64,000 bases of DNA from contig CM035166.1 in NCBI GenBank assembly GCA_020205615.1, forward strand, positions 95,181,065 through 95,245,064. The letters run 5' to 3'. The notes under the pieces were generated by a model. The model was not told the origin of the DNA and did no database searches. It was given only the letters and a program-made list of their open reading frames with translations. The position numbers and the translations under genes were made by a program. Positions 32,527-43,858 of this stretch are shown here, piece by piece; within the stretch, counting starts at the first letter, position 1, and each line of letters begins with the position of its first letter. This stretch comes from Panax quinquefolius (lineage: Eukaryota > Streptophyta > Magnoliopsida > Apiales > Araliaceae).

Positions 32527-35239
32527 CGCGACGCCCCCAAAATAGGTATACATCACCCATTCTCGAGTTGTCAATACATGGTACGTAAACAACTACAACT
32601 TTATTATTACAACAAGAAAAGCGTGAGTTTAAATACAAATATTATCTTCTGACATAATATTTATACTCACATAAATCCTCATCACATTTATTGATACATT
32701 ATTTTACAAAATGGTGAGGACTACTAAACAATCCTTTCTAAAACCTTCATTCCATACCCCACTGCAAATACTCGCTATATTCTCGCCTCCCGAGAAGAAT
32801 GGAACAAAAGGAAAAGGGTGAGCTCAACTAGCTCAAGAAGAATATTATGACTAAGATAATATACAACAAATTATCGTTAGTCTTCAACAGGAAAAATTTA
32901 ATAGAATACAATAGACAACAAATTTTCAATCAATATTCGCAATGAAATAATAATTCATTAGAAGAGTTAAGTAGAGAATGCAAACTACTATCTTCTATGT
33001 ATGAATTTAAAAAGTTCATCGCTCTATCTTTTATCCCCGTAACAACAATCAATATACATCTCGAATCAAATATTCATCTTTGCACTACAGCCAAAGATAT
33101 TCATCACCAATTCATGTTCATTTAAACACTGCTCATCTTTGCACTACAGCCAAAGATATTAATCACCGGTCATGTTCATCTCAACACTGCTCATCTTTGC
33201 ACTACAGCCAAAGATATTCTTCAAATCATTCATCTTTGCACTACAAAGCCAAAGATATTCTTCGAAATCATTCATCTTTGCACTCATGTGCCAAAGATAT
33301 TCAATAATATCATCATTTAAGACCGAGGATGATGAAAAATATTTTAAAAGAACGAATCCAAAGGAAACAAAATGACAAGGATTAAGGATTAAGGATTCGT
33401 ACTTTGTTTTATCCATGTCCAACAATACCTCAAAAATAATCATAGTGGTGTAAAATTCAAGAATGATCAAAACATGGATACAATCAAAGCTAGTATCCGT
33501 AATAGATGTTTTGGACAAAAAGAAAAAATTTCATTTTTCTATGAATAGTGCCATATAATGTGAATAGTGCTTGAGATCGTGAATAGTGCCGATACGTAAA
33601 TAGTAACTCACACCAAAAGATAGAAATTCCACAAAAAAAAAATATTTTCACGCTTCATTAATAAGACTCGTGAATAAGAACTCGTGAATAGTAACTCATG
33701 AATAGTAACTCGTGAATAGTAACTCATGAATAGTAACCCCGACATGAAAAAGTTCCAAATTTGATAAAAACTTCAGATCAACATTTCAAAGATAATGATA
33801 TCAAGAAATAATATCATTACTGAAAAAATAATATCCCTTACCTCAAAGAATCAAGATTTCTTGGAAGGAAAGGTCTCAAGTGATGCCGAATGAAACTTGT
33901 ACTCAATAAAGAACTCTCAAAGTATCTAAATACTCACAAAATACGCCAATAATATAGAGAGAGAAGAGAGAAAACTTTGTTTCGTGTGATTTTCAATTCT
34001 AACTTAGCCCTCTATTTATAGGAAAATGTTAGCCCGCATCAAGCGAGATTTGACTCTGCCACCGATGGCTTTACTCGCTACTATTGCCACCCACCACATT
34101 TGAAATAAAATTCAGCACATTTCTTCACCAACCACAAGTGGGGCCCACTCAATTCTAGAATTTTCCACCAAAATCAATTATAACCCTAATTTCCTAATCG
34201 ACACCTCTTAAAATTCATAACAAATCATTCGTGCATTTTTAATTGCTCAAAATTTGTGGACATATACTCAACTTATGTATGTATAACATACCCAAAAATT
34301 ACCACAATCCAACTGGCGATTTGATTAAAATTATAATCCTCGCAATATATCTCAAAACCCCCGATTTAATTTTTAATACCTCCAACTGTAAAAAATCGAT
34401 AAAACACCTCAACAATAATTTCTTCATTTATAACCACATAAATAAATCCATCATTTATATCCACATAAAATAAATATTTCTTTATCATATGAATCAATAA
34501 TTAATTATTCACAAATAATATTACGTAATCACAATTATGACAATCGGTAGTTCCTGAAAGAGGGGCTTTCGATAAGGATTTCTCCTCATCGCGCGCAATT
34601 AGGTGACCAAACCTCTCCTCGATGTAACTTTCTAGACATTGCCAATAATACTATCTAATAATATTATTTAAATAATATGAATTATTGATCCGATAATGGA
34701 GATAATGTGCAAAGACAATTATCAACAACAATAATATAAAATATCAACGCAAAGAATTATTGAATCAATAAAATAAAATATCAATAAGAATTCACTCTTG
34801 TAAAAATTATCGAGTAGTGCCTTCTTACGTAAGGATCAATAATTCAACAATATCGCAATAATACCGCAAAGCATCTAACCACGCCAGACATCGTATTTTA
34901 ACCAACCGGGGGTATTCCAACAATCTTAATCTGTAAATAACTACGCCAAGTTATTTTTAACCAACTTATATTTGTCGCTTTCTTCATCCAATCGCTTTCC
35001 GTTATGGGGCCCACACATGGTCGCTACCACGTATTTAATATTCCCCGACAAAGATTTAATATTCCACGACCAAAACTAATATTCCCCGACAAAATGAATA
35101 TTTTATAACCACTTGCTTATTTTGAAATATTTGCGATTTAACCCTTAACTATCCACATTAATCAAATCAACCCTTACTATTTCAAAATAATAAATAAAGG
35201 AAATTCATTTTTATTTAAAAAAAATTTCGGGGTCTTACA
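32527..35239 (-). mobile_element. inner gypsy element, 5' LTR
   Basis: 2713 bp, ending GGGGTCTTACA. Followed by AAAGA, the right copy of the target duplication. Minus-strand TATA box TATAAATAGA at 34011-34020. Tandem TTTGCACTACA units at 33073-33301. With the left LTR and internal part it defines a complete 10,154-bp element (25086-35239). Confidence 0.9.
34011..34020 (-). promoter_or_regulatory. TATA box in the inner element's 5' LTR
   Basis: TATAAATAGA on the minus strand, conserved at the matching place in the other type-A LTRs (6511-6520, 40181-40190, 18777-18791). Confidence 0.65.
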
Positions 35240-35244
35240 AAAGA

Positions 35245-35967
35245 TATTCAGTAATATCATCATTTAGGACTGAGGATGATGAAAAATATTTTAAAGAAAA
35301 CGAATCCAGTGAGACAGAAGGATAAATAGTAGGGATTCGTATAACAGTTTATCCAAGATCAATAATACCCCATAATAACCAATTGTGAAGCAGAATTCAA
35401 AAATAAAGATCAAAACATGGATACAAGATATCTTGGACAAAAAGAAAAAATTTTATTTTTCGATGAATAGTACCGTATTCGTGAATAGTGTTGTATACGT
35501 GAATAGTGCTGTATACGTGAATAGTAATCCCGACACAAAAAGTTCTAAATTTGTTAAAAAGTTCAGACCAATATTTCGGCATAATGATATTGAAAGAAAC
35601 AATATCATTTACGAATAAAATAACATCCCTTACCTCAAAATAACCGTACTTCTGACTGAATTTCGGATATAGTGTTGACAAAAACTTATAATTGAATAAA
35701 GAACTCTCAAAGTATCAAAATACTCACAAAAATACGCCGATAATCTGAGAGAAAGAAAACTTGTTTCTGGTGTGATTTTCAATTCTAACCTAAGCGTCTA
35801 TTTATAGGAAAATGCTAGAACGCCATAGGAGACTAAAATAATAAAATATATTATTTTTTTTTTCAATCATCTACGCCACCCACCATTTTGAGTCAAGCAT
35901 GCCTTCTTAGACAAAAATCAGCAGCCCATGTGTTTATAACACAAGTGGGTCCCACCCATAATTTAAT
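35245..35967 (-). mobile_element. outer gypsy element, 3' LTR, second part (truncated)
   Basis: Continues the LTR interrupted at 25085 and matches 39621-40349. It stops at ATAATTTAAT (35967), where sequence switches to pol. The remaining ~1.03 kb of LTR (equivalent of 40350-41376), the polypurine tract and ~1.8 kb of integrase/RNase H are deleted. Confidence 0.85.
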
Positions 35968-36119
35968 CAACTTTCTCATGTTGCATGAGAACACATCCTA
36001 ACCCTTTACCTGAAGCATCACTGTATATAACAAATCCATCCGAACCAGATGGTATTGCGAGCAGTCTTAAAATGAGTCTCCTCTTGAGTTCTTGGAAACT
36101 CTTTTCATGATCCTCGCTT
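35968..36119 (-). pseudogene. RNase H stub of the outer element
   Basis: Matches 29618-29765 of the inner element. It is all that remains of the pol C-terminal half after the deletion. Confidence 0.75.
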
Positions 36120-36554
36120 CTAACCGAATTTTGTATCTTTACGAGTCACCGAGTTAATCTGAGTAGCGATTCGAGAAAATCCTTCCACGAATCTCCGATA
36201 GTAACCAGCTAAGCCCAAAAAGCTATGTACTTCGGTCACCGAATTCGGTTGCTCCCAACTTTGTATTGCTTCAATCTTCACCGGGTCAACAGAAATTCCA
36301 TGTTTTGACACCACATGCCCAAGGAATGCTACTTCCTCAAGCCAGAACTCGCATTTCTTCAGCTTAGCATATAGCTTATTTTCACTAAGCCTTTCAAGTA
36401 TCAGCTTCAAATGGTGCTCATGATCTTCACGGCTTTTGGAATAGATGAGGATGTCATCAATAAAGACAACAACGAACTGATCCAAATATTTCTTGAATAC
36501 TCGGTTCATCATATCCATGAAAGCAGCAGGAGCATTAGTCAATCCAAAAGACAT
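36120..36554 (-). pseudogene. reverse transcriptase, C-terminal half (outer element)
   Basis: A clean 144-residue frame: [20 protein letters not shown], then [20 protein letters not shown] with the catalytic Asp pair, a [20 protein letters not shown] segment, and [20 protein letters not shown] at the RT connection. It follows the 36557-37612 frame directly; only a small frameshift near 36580-36600, where an ACTGCC-type word reads CGCC, separates the halves. This is a standard gypsy RT palm and thumb. Confidence 0.85.
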
Positions 36555-36556
36555 GA

Positions 36557-37612
36557 CTAAGAATTCATAATGCCCGTCTTGAGTTCTCGAAGGCGCTTTG
36601 GAATATCCTCGCTTTTAATCTTCAAATGATGATATCCGCATCGAAGATCGATCTTTGAAAAGAATTGTGCTCCTTGCAACTGGTCAAACAAGTCATCAAT
36701 GCGAGGTAGCGGATACCTATTCTTGATGATGACATGGTTCAATTCTCGGTAGTCAATACAAAGTCGCATACTCCCGTCTTTCTTCTTTACGAATAAAACA
36801 GGAGCACCCCAAGGAGATGTACTAGGACAAATGAAACCGATGTCTAATAACTCCTGTAGTTGGACTTTTAACTCCTGAAGTTCAATAGGAGCCATTCGAT
36901 ATGGGGTTTTAGAAATAGGCTTTGTACCCGGTTCAAGATCAATAAAGAATTCAACATCACGTTCTGGGGGTATACCGGGAAGTTCTTCAGGAAATACATC
37001 AGGAAATTCTCTAACAACAGAAATATTACTCAAATCTGACTTGTCTTTGTTCAAATCCATAACATGGGCTAAGAAAGCTTTACATCCGTTTTTCAATAAA
37101 CGAATACTTTTATGGCTTGATATGATAGTGACTGATTTTAGTGGTTTAGTTATTTGAATTCGTATGACAGGTTGGTTAGGAATATGAAAACTAACAACCT
37201 TACGAAAACAATCAATTTTGGCATGATGAGTGGTTAACCAATCAATTCCTAAAATTACATCAAAAGCAAGTATCTTTAAAGAGATAAGATCAACATGTAA
37301 TGTGATAGTGCCAACTTGGATCAAGCAAGATTTATAAACTGTAGATGTAACGAAGGTTTCACCCAACGGAGTTTCAACAGATAAATCAAAGTCTAATTTC
37401 TCCGGAGTCAAGTTTAAACGTTGAGCACAAGTAGGAGAGATAAAAGAATGGGTTGAACCGGTATCTAGTAAGGTATAAACTTCGCAAGAATTCAAGATTA
37501 GCTTACCCGTGATCACTTCGTTCGGGTTCCTCATATTTTGGCCAGTCACGACAAACACTCTTCCAGGAACTGCTGATTTTGACTTATCCGGGACAACTTT
37601 TGGAGTTACCAT
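36557..37612 (-). pseudogene. protease and reverse transcriptase, N-terminal half (outer element)
   Basis: The longest retroelement frame in the window, 351 residues from ATG 37612. Protease: [14 protein letters not shown] with the DTG triad, [20 protein letters not shown], and [20 protein letters not shown]. Linker [22 protein letters not shown] start: [80 protein letters not shown]. The frame fails right after EDIPK, where the next motif should be TAFRTRYGHYEF. The enzyme is therefore complete apart from one local break. Confidence 0.85.
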
Positions 37613-38730
37613 CCCTGCTGAATTTGGTTTTGCTACAGAACAGTCTCGAGCTATATGGCCCTCCTTTCCACAGTTATAACATACCTTTGATTTTTATGGA
37701 CAGTTTGGACTGATATATCCCTCTTTCCGGCATTTATAACACACGACCGGTGGTCGTTCTCCTCCCCTAGAATTTGTTGTTGGTGTTGGTGCTGATGTCT
37801 TCCCGTCATTGTTGAATCTCCTCTTTTTTAAATTTCCACTTGACTCACCTCTTCTATTATCATGGCCACAATGACCACCCGAGTGGTTACCGCATTTGTT
37901 CGTATTTTTCCCTCCTCGCTGGTTATCATCGCTCTGATGACTGCTGTCATCGATATGACCCTGGTTGTGGTCCCTCGGTTAAACATACTCACTATCTCGC
38001 TTTAATAATTGAGCCATGTTGACAACATCTGAATACAGAGAAAATTTATGAGAGATAAAGTATTGACGAATCTCGGGTTTTAGACCTCTCAAAAACATCC
38101 TTGTCATTCGTTCCTCATTCTCTACCAAATGAGGTACAAACTGATAACTCAAATAACTTCGCTTGTCTTTTTGACACCGCCATGTTGTTTTGTTCTAGTC
38201 TGATAAACTCTACCTCCTTCATATGATGAATACTTTCAGGAAAGTACTTGTCATTGAATAGTTTCTGAAATGTTTCCCAAGACATATTGAGTGCGGCGGT
38301 TGAGTACGCTTCACGCACTCCCCACCAATGAGTCCGCCTCACCGCTGAACATAAAGGTGGCGAATGGAACCTTCTGTTCCTCTGTGCATCCCAAGACATC
38401 GAATATCTTGGTAATTTGCTTGACCCATGTTTCCGCCTTGACCGGATCAGGCTTTCCAATAAATTCTGGTGGTCCCAACTCCTTAAACTACTTAGTCAGT
38501 GATGCATCACAAGCGTTCTTATCACTTCCACCCGTATTTTGTACACGAGTCTCCCTCGTCTGATTTTGCATGAACTGCAAAAAGCTCTTAAACATTCCAT
38601 CATTCATCGTTTGCTCGGTAGTGTTGTTTACAGGAGGAATATTGCTTTCCTGTTGTACATTCTCTTGGTTTGTGACTAAAGGTTGTTCCACAGTCTCGTA
38701 CACTCCATTGTTAACGTTCTCAAAGCCCAT
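37613..38730 (-). pseudogene. gag with canonical domain and zinc knuckles (outer element)
   Basis: Likely start ATG 38730 (MGFENVNNGVYETVEQPLVT), continuing to FKSFLQFMQNQTRETRVQNT. The capsid-like domain is at 38115-38320 (MSWETFQKLFNDKYFPESIH, EVEFIRLEQNNMAVS). Two zinc-knuckle blocks are near 37650-37760 (ARDC and CYKCRK types, partly broken). Stops interrupt the chain near 38150 and 38485. Gag would coat the RNA in cytoplasmic particles. Confidence 0.75.
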
Positions 38731-38908
38731 TCTTAAATCATCGCCATAAAAACAAGGGTTAATTAAACAAATTAACATATCATATAATATCCCTATATTA
38801 TGATGAGCCAACAAATAAGCTTAGATAGGACACACTAGCGAAGGATTTACTCATATATCCCCCTCCTAGTTCTATTCCCGATCTCCTTGGAGAGACCATA
38901 TCCCTAAG

Positions 38909-38931
38909 CTTTGATACTAACTATGACACCC
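38909..38931 (-). other. primer-binding site of the outer element
   Basis: On the minus strand AGTTAGTATCAAAGCTTAGG follows the LTR end; this is the initiator-tRNA-Met site with a few changes. Confidence 0.6.
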
Positions 38932-41376
38932 CCCCAAAATAGGTATACAACACCCATTTTGATTCGCCAAATACATGGTACAGAAAGCAAACTACAACTT
39001 CAATAATACAATTGTCGTGCAAAATACGACAACACAACCTGTGAGTTTAAATACAAATATTGTCTTCTAGACAATATCCACACTCAAATAAGTCCTCGTT
39101 ACAATTATTCAAACACTATTTTATAAAAATAGTGAGGACTGCTAAAACATCTTTCTAGAACCATCACTCCACACCCCGACTAGATCCTGTTATGTTCTCA
39201 CCTCCTGAGAAGAAAAATGGAACAAAAAGGAAAAGGGTGAGCTCAACTAGACCAGTAAAGAATATTATGACTAAGATAATATACAATAAATTATCATTAG
39301 TTTTCAATAGGGAAAAATCTGATAAAATATAATAGACAACAAGTTTTAGATCAACAACTGCAGCGGAAACAGCAATCCATTAGAAGAGTCAAGTAGAAAA
39401 TGAGTTCTACTATCTTCTAAGATTTAAAAGTCTATCATCAATATTTTATCCTTGTAACATCAATCAATATACATCTTTAATCAAATATTCATCTTTTGCA
39501 CTACTGTGCCAAAGATATTCATTTGTATCACCAATCATTCATATTCATCTCAACACTGCTCATCTTTGCACTACTGGCCAAAGATATTCATCAGTTAATC
39601 ATTCATCTTTGCACTACATGCCAAAGATATTCAATAATATCATCATTTAGGACTGAGGATGATGAAAAATATTTTAAAGAAAACGAATCCAGTGAGACAG
39701 AAGGACAAATAATAGGGATTCGTATAACAGTTTATCCAAGATCAATAATACCCCATAATAACCAATTGTGAAGTAGAATTCAAAAATAAAGATCAAAACA
39801 TGGATACAAGATATCTTGGACAAAAAGAAAAAATTTTATTTTTCGATGAATAGTACCGTATTCGTGAATAGTGTTGTATACGTGAATAGTGCTGTATACG
39901 TGAATAGTAATCCCGACACAAAAAGTTCTAAATTTGATAAAAAGTTCAGACCAATATTTCGGCATAATGATATTGAAAGAAATAATATCATTTACGAATA
40001 AAATAACATCCCTTACCTCAAAATAACCGTACTTCTGACTGAATTTCGGATATAGTGTTGACAGAAACTTATACTGAATAGCAACTCTCAAAGTATCAAA
40101 ATACTCACAAAAATACGCTCGATAATCTAGAGAGAAAGAAAACTTGTTTCTGGTGTGATTTTCAATTCTAACCTAAGCGTCTATTTATAGGAAAATGCTA
40201 GAACGCCATAGGAGACTAAAATAATAAAATATATTATTTTTTTTTTCAATCATCTACGCCACCCACCATTTTGAGTCAAGCATGCCTTCTTAGACAAAAA
40301 TCAGCAGCCCATGTGTTTATAACACAAGTGGGTCCCACCCATAATTTAATAAAAAATATTTTATTTTCTAAAACTTCAACAATTCATAGAAAATAGTTCG
40401 TTTATTAGAAAAATACGAATTTTATGTCCATTCTGCCTGAAATCGAATTTTCTACAACTTTGCAGAAGAAAGTTTTTCCAAATTCCAATCAGAAAGTATT
40501 CGAAATCCACAAAAGGATGATTTTTAATATCTCCACACCGACAAAATACTGAAAAAATACCTCAGCATTAATTTCTTCATTTATAACCACATAAAAATAA
40601 ATATATCTATCATTATATTCACATCAAATAAATATTTTCTTATCATATAAATCAATAATTAATTATTCACAAATAATATTACGGAATCACAATTATGACA
40701 ACCAGACCGTTCCCAGGAAAGAGGGGGCTTTCCAATAAGGATTTCTCCTTACTGGCGCGCAATTAAATGACCAAACCTCTCCTTGAAAGAACTTTCTAGA
40801 CATTGCCAATAATGTTATCTAATAATATTATTCAAATAATATGAATTATTGATCTGATAATGGAAAATACTGTAAAGTGATAATTATTGAAACAACAATA
40901 ATATAAAATATCAACACAGCAATTATTGAATCAATAAAATAAAATATTGAGCGATAATTATCGTAACAATTATTGAGTAGTGCCTTCTTACGTAAGAATC
41001 AATAATTCAAAAATACTGCATCCACGCCAGACATCGTATTTTAACCAACGGGTATTCCAACAATTGTTAATTGATAATAACTACTGCCAGTTATTTATAA
41101 AAAACTCAAACTTGTCGTTTTCTTCATTCGACAGTTATTCTGTTATGGGGCCCACAAATGACTGCGCCGTAGTATGAATATTTCCCGACAACAAGAATAT
41201 TCCACGACCAAACGAATATTCCCCGAAAACAATGATTATTTTATAACCACTTGCTTATTTTGCAAAATTTGCACATTTCACCCATAACTAGAGAATTATA
41301 TCAAATTAATACTTTATTATTCACAATAATAATTAGAGGAAATTCGATTTTATTTATAATAAGTTGGGGTCTTACA
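38932..41376 (-). mobile_element. outer gypsy element, 5' LTR
   Basis: 2445 bp from TATGACACCCCCCCAAAATA to GGGGTCTTACA, followed by ACAAT, the right target duplication. Minus-strand TATA box at 40181-40190. TTTGCACTACA-type units at 39490-39628. Together with 24383-25085 and 35245-38931 it makes one element into which the inner element later jumped. Confidence 0.9.
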
Positions 41377-41625
41377 ACAATGCTGCATATATTGTTCAAT
41401 TTTAGGGAGGATACATCAAAGGAGATAGAACAAAGCATATATCATCGAAATTCTTTTTCACACATGACTTTGATAAGTGTGATGACATTGATGTTCAACA
41501 AATTCGATCAAAAGATAATCTAGCAGATTTGTTCACCAAAGTATTACCAACTACAATGTTTGAAGGATTGCGTCGCAATATTGGAATGCGACAGCTGAAG
41601 GACTTAAGGATACATTCATGAGTGA
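41377..41625 (+). pseudogene. copia RNase H, downstream half, with target duplication
   Basis: 41377-41381 is ACAAT. The frame reads NAAYIVQF, one stop, then GGYIKGDRTKHISSKFFFTH, DIDVQQIRSKDNLADLFTKV and LPTTMFEGLRRNIGMRQLKD, ending at a TGA near 41621. This is the normal end of a copia polyprotein. It continues 24336-24382. Confidence 0.85.
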
Positions 41626-41639
41626 GAGTTAATACGCGC

Positions 41640-41915
41640 TGCACTCTTTTTCCCTTAACTAAGGTTTTTTTTCCTGGTAAGGTTTTTAATGAGACAACTT
41701 TCAATGTGTATGACTATACAATAGACATCCAAACGGAATTTTATAAAATTATAATATATATATATATATATATATATGAATGTCTAGATCGATTCCTCCC
41801 ATTGTAATAATCCTTGATAGAGGTACAAATATACTATAACTTACATGAAAATATAAGGAGAATGCTCTCTCTTTTTACTAATCATTATCCTTAATTTTAG
41901 TATTCTTTTATAACA
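41640..41915 (+). mobile_element. copia 3' LTR
   Basis: TGCACTCTTTTTCCC to TTTTATAACA, TG..CA ends, 276 bp, with a (TA)n tract at 41753-41777. It matches the tail of 21491-21740 but lacks about 110 bases found there. Confidence 0.7.
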
Positions 41916-43858
41916 GATCCTAAGATTTGTTAAAGCAAGCCAACCAAATTAATTAAGTTGCTTCAATTATTAATTAGACATGTTGCTTGGAAGTGGCATT
42001 TCCCTATTGGCCTATATATTTCATGTTGGCCCAATGTGTTTGTTGAAGACCTTTCTTATCCCTTTATTAAGAGAATTATTTATTTTCATAGTTATTATTT
42101 TTGGATACTTTCACAAAATCTTAATCATATGAACAGAATTACATAACAACAATGTTACTATTACATAATGCTCACATACACACACATGCATACTGTGGAC
42201 TTCACTTGACATGTAAGACTCATAATATGCATGTGTGTGTATGTGAACAATATATGATCATTTTTTATGTGATAGTAGCATTATTTATTACATAAATATC
42301 AATCTAAGTTTTAAATTTTGAAGCATAGATGCTCACGATTAATTCAAGCATTTATGAGTACTTCTCTTTTCTCTCTATTCTTTGTAGACAAAAATCCTAA
42401 CTTCCGTATTAGATTTGGGAAGGATTCTTCTTATTTAAAGAGACTCTCCCCTTGATCTCTCTTCTAGTACTTTTATACTTTTGTTATTATTGTGGCGTTT
42501 GTTCTTCTTTTTTGTAGGACTTATTTTCTCTATAATATGACTGATTTCTTTTTCTTTTATGAGATAATTTCATTATCAACTCTTGAGAGAGTTTGCTTTT
42601 TCCGGTTCGGAGATTTTTTTATTTTTTTTGTGTTCATGAGAACTTTTTTGATGCGTGAATCGTTGAAGATAGATTGTTCAGATTTGGGTGTGGCGTTATC
42701 ATGACTTTGCTCGTATTGAAGAATATTCTATTATTACTTTTTGGAATGTGACTGTTTTTCAAGAGTATTTCTGGTGTCCACTAGTTGTTACTACGATTGG
42801 CCATTTTCCTGATTATGTGTTATTCTGTTTGGAGTGATTACATTTTTAATTTTTTGTATGGTAATCTTTTTATTATTTGTAACAATTTAAAGTTTCAATA
42901 TATTTCAGTCGATTAGACTATTTGATAAAAAAACAAAAAAAACTATAGTCATTTTGTAGATTTGAAGAATCAGCTAGTTTATTTAGAACTTACTTTAAGC
43001 TTATAATAGTAGATTAAAATCCTATTGAAATATATTTTTAAGAGGTTACTAATTGTTCTTTAAAATGTTATCTAGAATTTCTATATAATCACACCTTATT
43101 TGATCGTAATATTACAAGTATACATTGCTAAAAAAAATAACAAGTATATAATTTTTCTTAATTCTGTCAGAATCTTTAAACAACTTATTCAATCTCCTAG
43201 TGTCCAAGAAACTATTTTTGTTAACTTTGGGCCTTAATCAAAAATTTGGGCCATGTTCAAAACTAATAAAAAATTAGGGTTCTTTACATAAGTATACAAC
43301 AAATAGAAAATAATTACAAGAAAAGTGCATCAAACAAATAATTACAAAAAGAGTGTAATTAGAACCCATGTTACAAAAATAGTACAATTCACATTAATAA
43401 GAAACCTAAAATCAAGGACAAATAACTGCCATAATTAATAATTCAAATTCAAATATTTGGATCTAACAACAAAAATAAATTCAAATTCAAAATAATAATT
43501 CAAATTTAAATATTCAAATTCAAATCTTCATATCCCTCACATACACTTTGAAATAATAGTCCGCCACTACACTGCCGCTACACCTCACATATTCTACCGC
43601 TACACCGCCGCGAATCTCCGTTGTCCAAAACGCCAATGAGAATAAGAAAGAGATTCGCTCTACAAAAAGTTTAAAAATAAATAGATGTAACTATTAATGT
43701 TCTGAAAAAAAAATTATAACTATTTTGTTACTCATAAATAATAAAATGGTTACCTTTGTATAAATGGTTGGCTACCAACTGCATCACATTCAAACGAAAT
43801 TGGTAACTTAATAAAATTGAATTGGTTACCTTGGTCCTGAAGGTTTGGCTACCAACTC
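41916..43858. other. unassigned AT-rich DNA
   Basis: No gene recognised. A GGTTACCTT..GGTTTGGCTACCAACT word is duplicated at 43747-43780 and 43823-43857, just before the next LTR. The hairpin at 42147-42291 lies inside. Confidence 0.4.
42147..42291. repeat. long imperfect hairpin (MITE-like)
   Basis: Arms ATGTTACTATTACATAATG and CACATACACACACATGCATA on the left pair with TATGCATGTGTGTGTATGTG and TTATGTGATAGTAGCAT on the right, with about 30 bases between. No coding capacity. Confidence 0.65.

Noticed and set aside
33070..33301. Regularly spaced repeats resembling a CRISPR array
   Set aside because: Spacers are repeats themselves, the sequence is in a plant LTR, and no cas genes are possible in this context.
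36120..37612. Possible endogenous pararetrovirus, because of the protease-RT frames
   Set aside because: Long LTRs with TG..CA ends, target duplications, initiator-tRNA primer sites and integrase in the sister copy make this a Ty3/gypsy retrotransposon. No movement or viral coat protein seen.
42492..42704. 70-residue Phe-rich plus-strand frame
   Set aside because: Low-complexity T-rich DNA with no conserved motif or plausible gene context.
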